A stretch of 5,062 nt of DNA, from positions 1 to 5,062 of the forward strand of contig CAJPLH010000156.1 of assembly GCA_905371275.1 (NCBI GenBank), in the 5' to 3' direction. The DNA is from Prevotellaceae bacterium (GTDB taxonomy: Bacteria > Bacteroidota > Bacteroidia > Bacteroidales > Bacteroidaceae). Shown here in pieces: positions 5,027 through 5,062 of this stretch; the stretch's first letter is position 1; each line of letters starts with the position of its first letter. Both the position numbers and the translations under genes were made by a program. The notes below the pieces were generated by a model. The model had not been told where the DNA came from. It saw only the letters and a list, made by a program, of their open reading frames with translations, and searched no databases.

Positions 5027-5062
5027 ATGGAAGCATTTCGCTTTTGGCCATTGGTCTATGGC
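5027..5062 (+). CDS. Possible first codons of a divergent gene, cut by window edge
   Basis: An ATG at 5027 opens a frame that stays open to the edge (MEAFRFWPLVYG). AGGA lies five bases before the ATG, a plausible ribosome binding site. The hydrophobic, aromatic start could be that of a membrane protein, but 12 residues are too few to name a family. No clear promoter box was seen for it, and two minus-strand frames are also open from the edge, so this is tentative. Confidence 0.22.
   Translation, partial: MEAFRFWPLVYG

Noticed and set aside
4983..5062. Minus-strand tail of an upstream gene at the right edge
   Set aside because: Two minus frames are open from the edge for about 26 and 39 codons, but neither sequence resembles a known C-terminus and one runs through the phoA promoter.

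Overview
The window looks like chromosomal DNA from a member of the Bacteroidetes, most likely order Bacteroidales. A Prevotella- or Porphyromonas-like host is an inference from protein flavour and cannot be proved here. Two intergenic regions carry the Bacteroidetes-type promoter box TAnnTTTG, start codons lack convincing Shine-Dalgarno sequences, and the nucleoside diphosphate kinase has the KPCTVQR variant I associate with this phylum. Nothing here looks like phage, plasmid or a defence island.

Layout. Positions 1-1428 (minus) hold the N-terminal 476 residues of a FeoB-type divalent metal transporter, cut by the left edge. Positions 1429-1518 form a 90-bp gap filled by a 9-bp-periodic CTAG repeat. 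Positions 1519-2523 (minus) encode a metal-dependent DtxR/MntR-family repressor fused to two C-terminal FeoA/SH3-like domains. The repressor gene and feoB are in the same reading frame, separated by one amber codon that lies inside a CTAG unit, then 30 sense codons. Positions 2524-2819 are a divergent intergenic region with a promoter for the repressor, a duplicated AT-rich module, a perfect 16-bp palindrome and two mutually exclusive hairpins. Positions 2820-3287 (plus) encode nucleoside diphosphate kinase (ndk). A strong bidirectional terminator (3308-3353) and a 110-bp MITE-like element with terminal inverted repeats (3383-3492) separate ndk from the convergent alkaline phosphatase gene (3505-4932, minus), which has its own promoter at 4965-4972. 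The last 36 bases could begin a divergent plus-strand gene.

How they work together. The regulator and FeoB form a compact metal-uptake unit. The regulator presumably represses its own operon when Fe(II) or Mn(II) is plentiful, and its FeoA-like tail may replace the separate FeoA partner that FeoB normally needs. Its metal ligands mix DtxR and MntR features, so iron versus manganese is open. The ndk and phoA genes are independent units: NTP balance in the cytoplasm and phosphate release from phosphomonoesters outside it.

Most worth a second look: the CTAG repeat with the in-frame amber codon between regulator and transporter, the MITE-like element, and the unusual metal site of the regulator. 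I saw no clear sign of a wholly new multi-gene system.
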